Below are positions 50,640 through 51,467 of a DNA stretch of 51,467 bases, one piece after another. Origin of the DNA: Rhodospirillales bacterium (GTDB lineage Bacteria > Pseudomonadota > Alphaproteobacteria > Rhodospirillales > Casp-alpha2); contig JABMOG010000110.1 in NCBI GenBank assembly GCA_013204265.1, positions 1 through 51,467 of the forward strand. Direction: 5' to 3'. A program made the position numbers and the translations under genes. Numbering within the stretch: the first letter of the stretch is position 1; each line of letters opens with the position of its first letter. The notes under the pieces are model-generated. The model made no database searches, was not told the origin of the DNA, and worked only from the letters and a program-made list of their open reading frames with translations.

Positions 50640-51467
50640 GTGCCCCGTCAACCTGCCCCGGACGAACCTGTTGCTGTTGCAAGCCGTAAAAAAAAGCAAA
50701 AACGAGCCACAAAATCCCGAGTTTCGCCGCGCCCCTCCGGTAAAACGGTACATCCACCGGTCCGTTTCGTTACCGCCGCCAGCCTGTTTGACGGCCACGA
50801 CGCCGCCATCAACATCATGCGCCGTATCCTGCAAGGTGCCGGGGCCGAAGTAATCCACCTGGGGCACAACAGGTCCGTCGACGAGATCGTCACCGCCGCC
50901 ATCCAGGAGGACGTCCAGGGTATTGCCGTCAGTTCCTATCAGGGCGGGCATGTCGAATTCTTCAAATACATGATTGACCTGCTGGCTACCCGCGGTCGCC
51001 CGGAAATCAAGGTTTTCGGCGGCGGCGGCGGGGTCATAACGCCGGCCGAAATCCATGAGTTGACTGAATACGGGATATGCCGCATCTACACCCCCAATGA
51101 CGGTCGAAAAATGGGCCTCGATGGCATGATCCAGGAGATGATGGATCTGGCCGGTGCGGCACCCTCCGGAAAACACCTTAGCCCTGACCTGGAGGGGCTG
51201 AAAAAGGCTGATAATGCCGAACTGGCACGATTTATTACGGCGCTGGAGCTAGGCGTGCTGCCGAAAAGCCGCTTTGAGGCCATTCGCGCGCTGGCCACTA
51301 AAAGGGCCGAGGACGGAACACTCGCCCCGGTTCTCGGAATCACCGGCACCGGGGGGGCTGGAAAATCATCCCTGACCGACGAGTTGATCCTGCGCTTCCG
51401 GCTTTTTAGTGATGAGCCAAAAATCGCCGTCATTGCCATCGACCCATCGCGGCGGCGAAGCGGCGGC
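50640..51467 (+). CDS. icmF: Fused isobutyryl-CoA mutase IcmF, N-terminal part (3' truncated by window edge)
   Basis: The first 276 codons of a cobalamin-dependent fused acyl-CoA mutase that interconverts isobutyryl-CoA and butyryl-CoA. The frame is open to the window end. After a basic extension of about 40 residues rich in K, R and P, a B12-binding domain begins: VRFVTAASLFDGHDAAINIMRR, with cobalt-ligand H53. Then IAVSSYQGGHVEFFKYMIDLL and KVFGGGGGVITPAEIHEL follow. The next domain is a MeaB-type G protein with Walker A GITGTGGAGKSS (from about residue 233) and AVIAIDPSRRRSGG. The order B12 domain then GTPase is specific to IcmF. The GTG start has TAGGAG 8 nt upstream. Confidence 0.92.
   Translation, partial: MPRQPAPDEPVAVASRKKKQKRATKSRVSPRPSGKTVHPPVRFVTAASLFDGHDAAINIMRRILQGAGAEVIHLGHNRSVDEIVTAAIQEDVQGIAVSSYQGGHVEFFKYMIDLLATRGRPEIKVFGGGGGVITPAEIHELTEYGICRIYTPNDGRKMGLDGMIQEMMDLAGAAPSGKHLSPDLEGLKKADNAELARFITALELGVLPKSRFEAIRALATKRAEDGTLAPVLGITGTGGAGKSSLTDELILRFRLFSDEPKIAVIAIDPSRRRSGG

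Overview
The window is a 51.5 kb piece of an alphaproteobacterial chromosome, probably from a Rhodospirillales-type, free-living, motile bacterium. The evidence is gene order and content: lpd-lipA-ratA, lytic transglycosylase-dapA-smpB, rpoZ-rel-pdxJ-acpS-lepB-rnc-era, recO and parC. Also typical are a leucyl-transferase Bpt, a DUF4170 protein, a HemB with the alphaproteobacterial metal site, and a three-gene polyamine cluster built around a deoxyhypusine-synthase homologue. GC is roughly 55-60 % in housekeeping genes and visibly lower in a few accessory stretches. I see no rRNA, tRNA, CRISPR array, insertion sequence or phage gene.

Layout. 1-2959: end of lpd, a GNAT acetyltransferase, lipA, a RatA/COQ10 START protein and a TauE/SafE exporter. 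2956-3955 (minus): pncC/cinA and pgpA. 4365-6204: an envelope pair, M23 peptidase plus bactofilin. 6196-8719 (minus): a PLP dehydratase, an alpha/beta hydrolase and a HAD dehalogenase. 8822-12351: lytic transglycosylase divergent from dapA-smpB. 12357-20788: an accessory block with DUF1330/TetR (flanked by a copied smpB 3' end), a degenerate M23 protein, a TauD-like dioxygenase, the polyamine cluster, a lone receiver domain, a GST and small proteins. 20949-30021: UDG, NYN nuclease, folK, then the core run rpoZ-rel-DUF2062-pdxJ-acpS-lepB-rnc-era. 30127-33400: a low-GC cassette of MauG-like di-haem protein, secreted TPR protein and membrane/ferredoxin/adenylate-cyclase fusion, lying between era and recO. 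33444-39821: racemase, recO, cspA, parC, an orphan TRAP binding protein and bpt. 39931-42193 (minus): motA-motB, MotB having a repeated tail. 42415-51467: flavin reductase, membrane methyltransferase, threonine ammonia-lyase, penicillin-acylase family protein, CaiB/BaiF CoA-transferase, CheW, hemB and the 5' part of a fused acyl-CoA mutase (IcmF).

The most unusual material is (a) the era-recO cassette, which looks like a periplasm-to-cAMP redox-sensing unit and whose di-haem protein lacks the first cysteine of its first haem motif; (b) the polyamine cluster, with a long T-rich leader and a near-perfect 28-nt inverted repeat inside the decarboxylase reading frame; (c) the duplicated smpB 3' end around a TetR-controlled gene; (d) a palindromic operator in front of icmF; and (e) a 34-residue tandem repeat in the MotB tail. 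All assignments come from reading motifs and gene context; no database search was possible.
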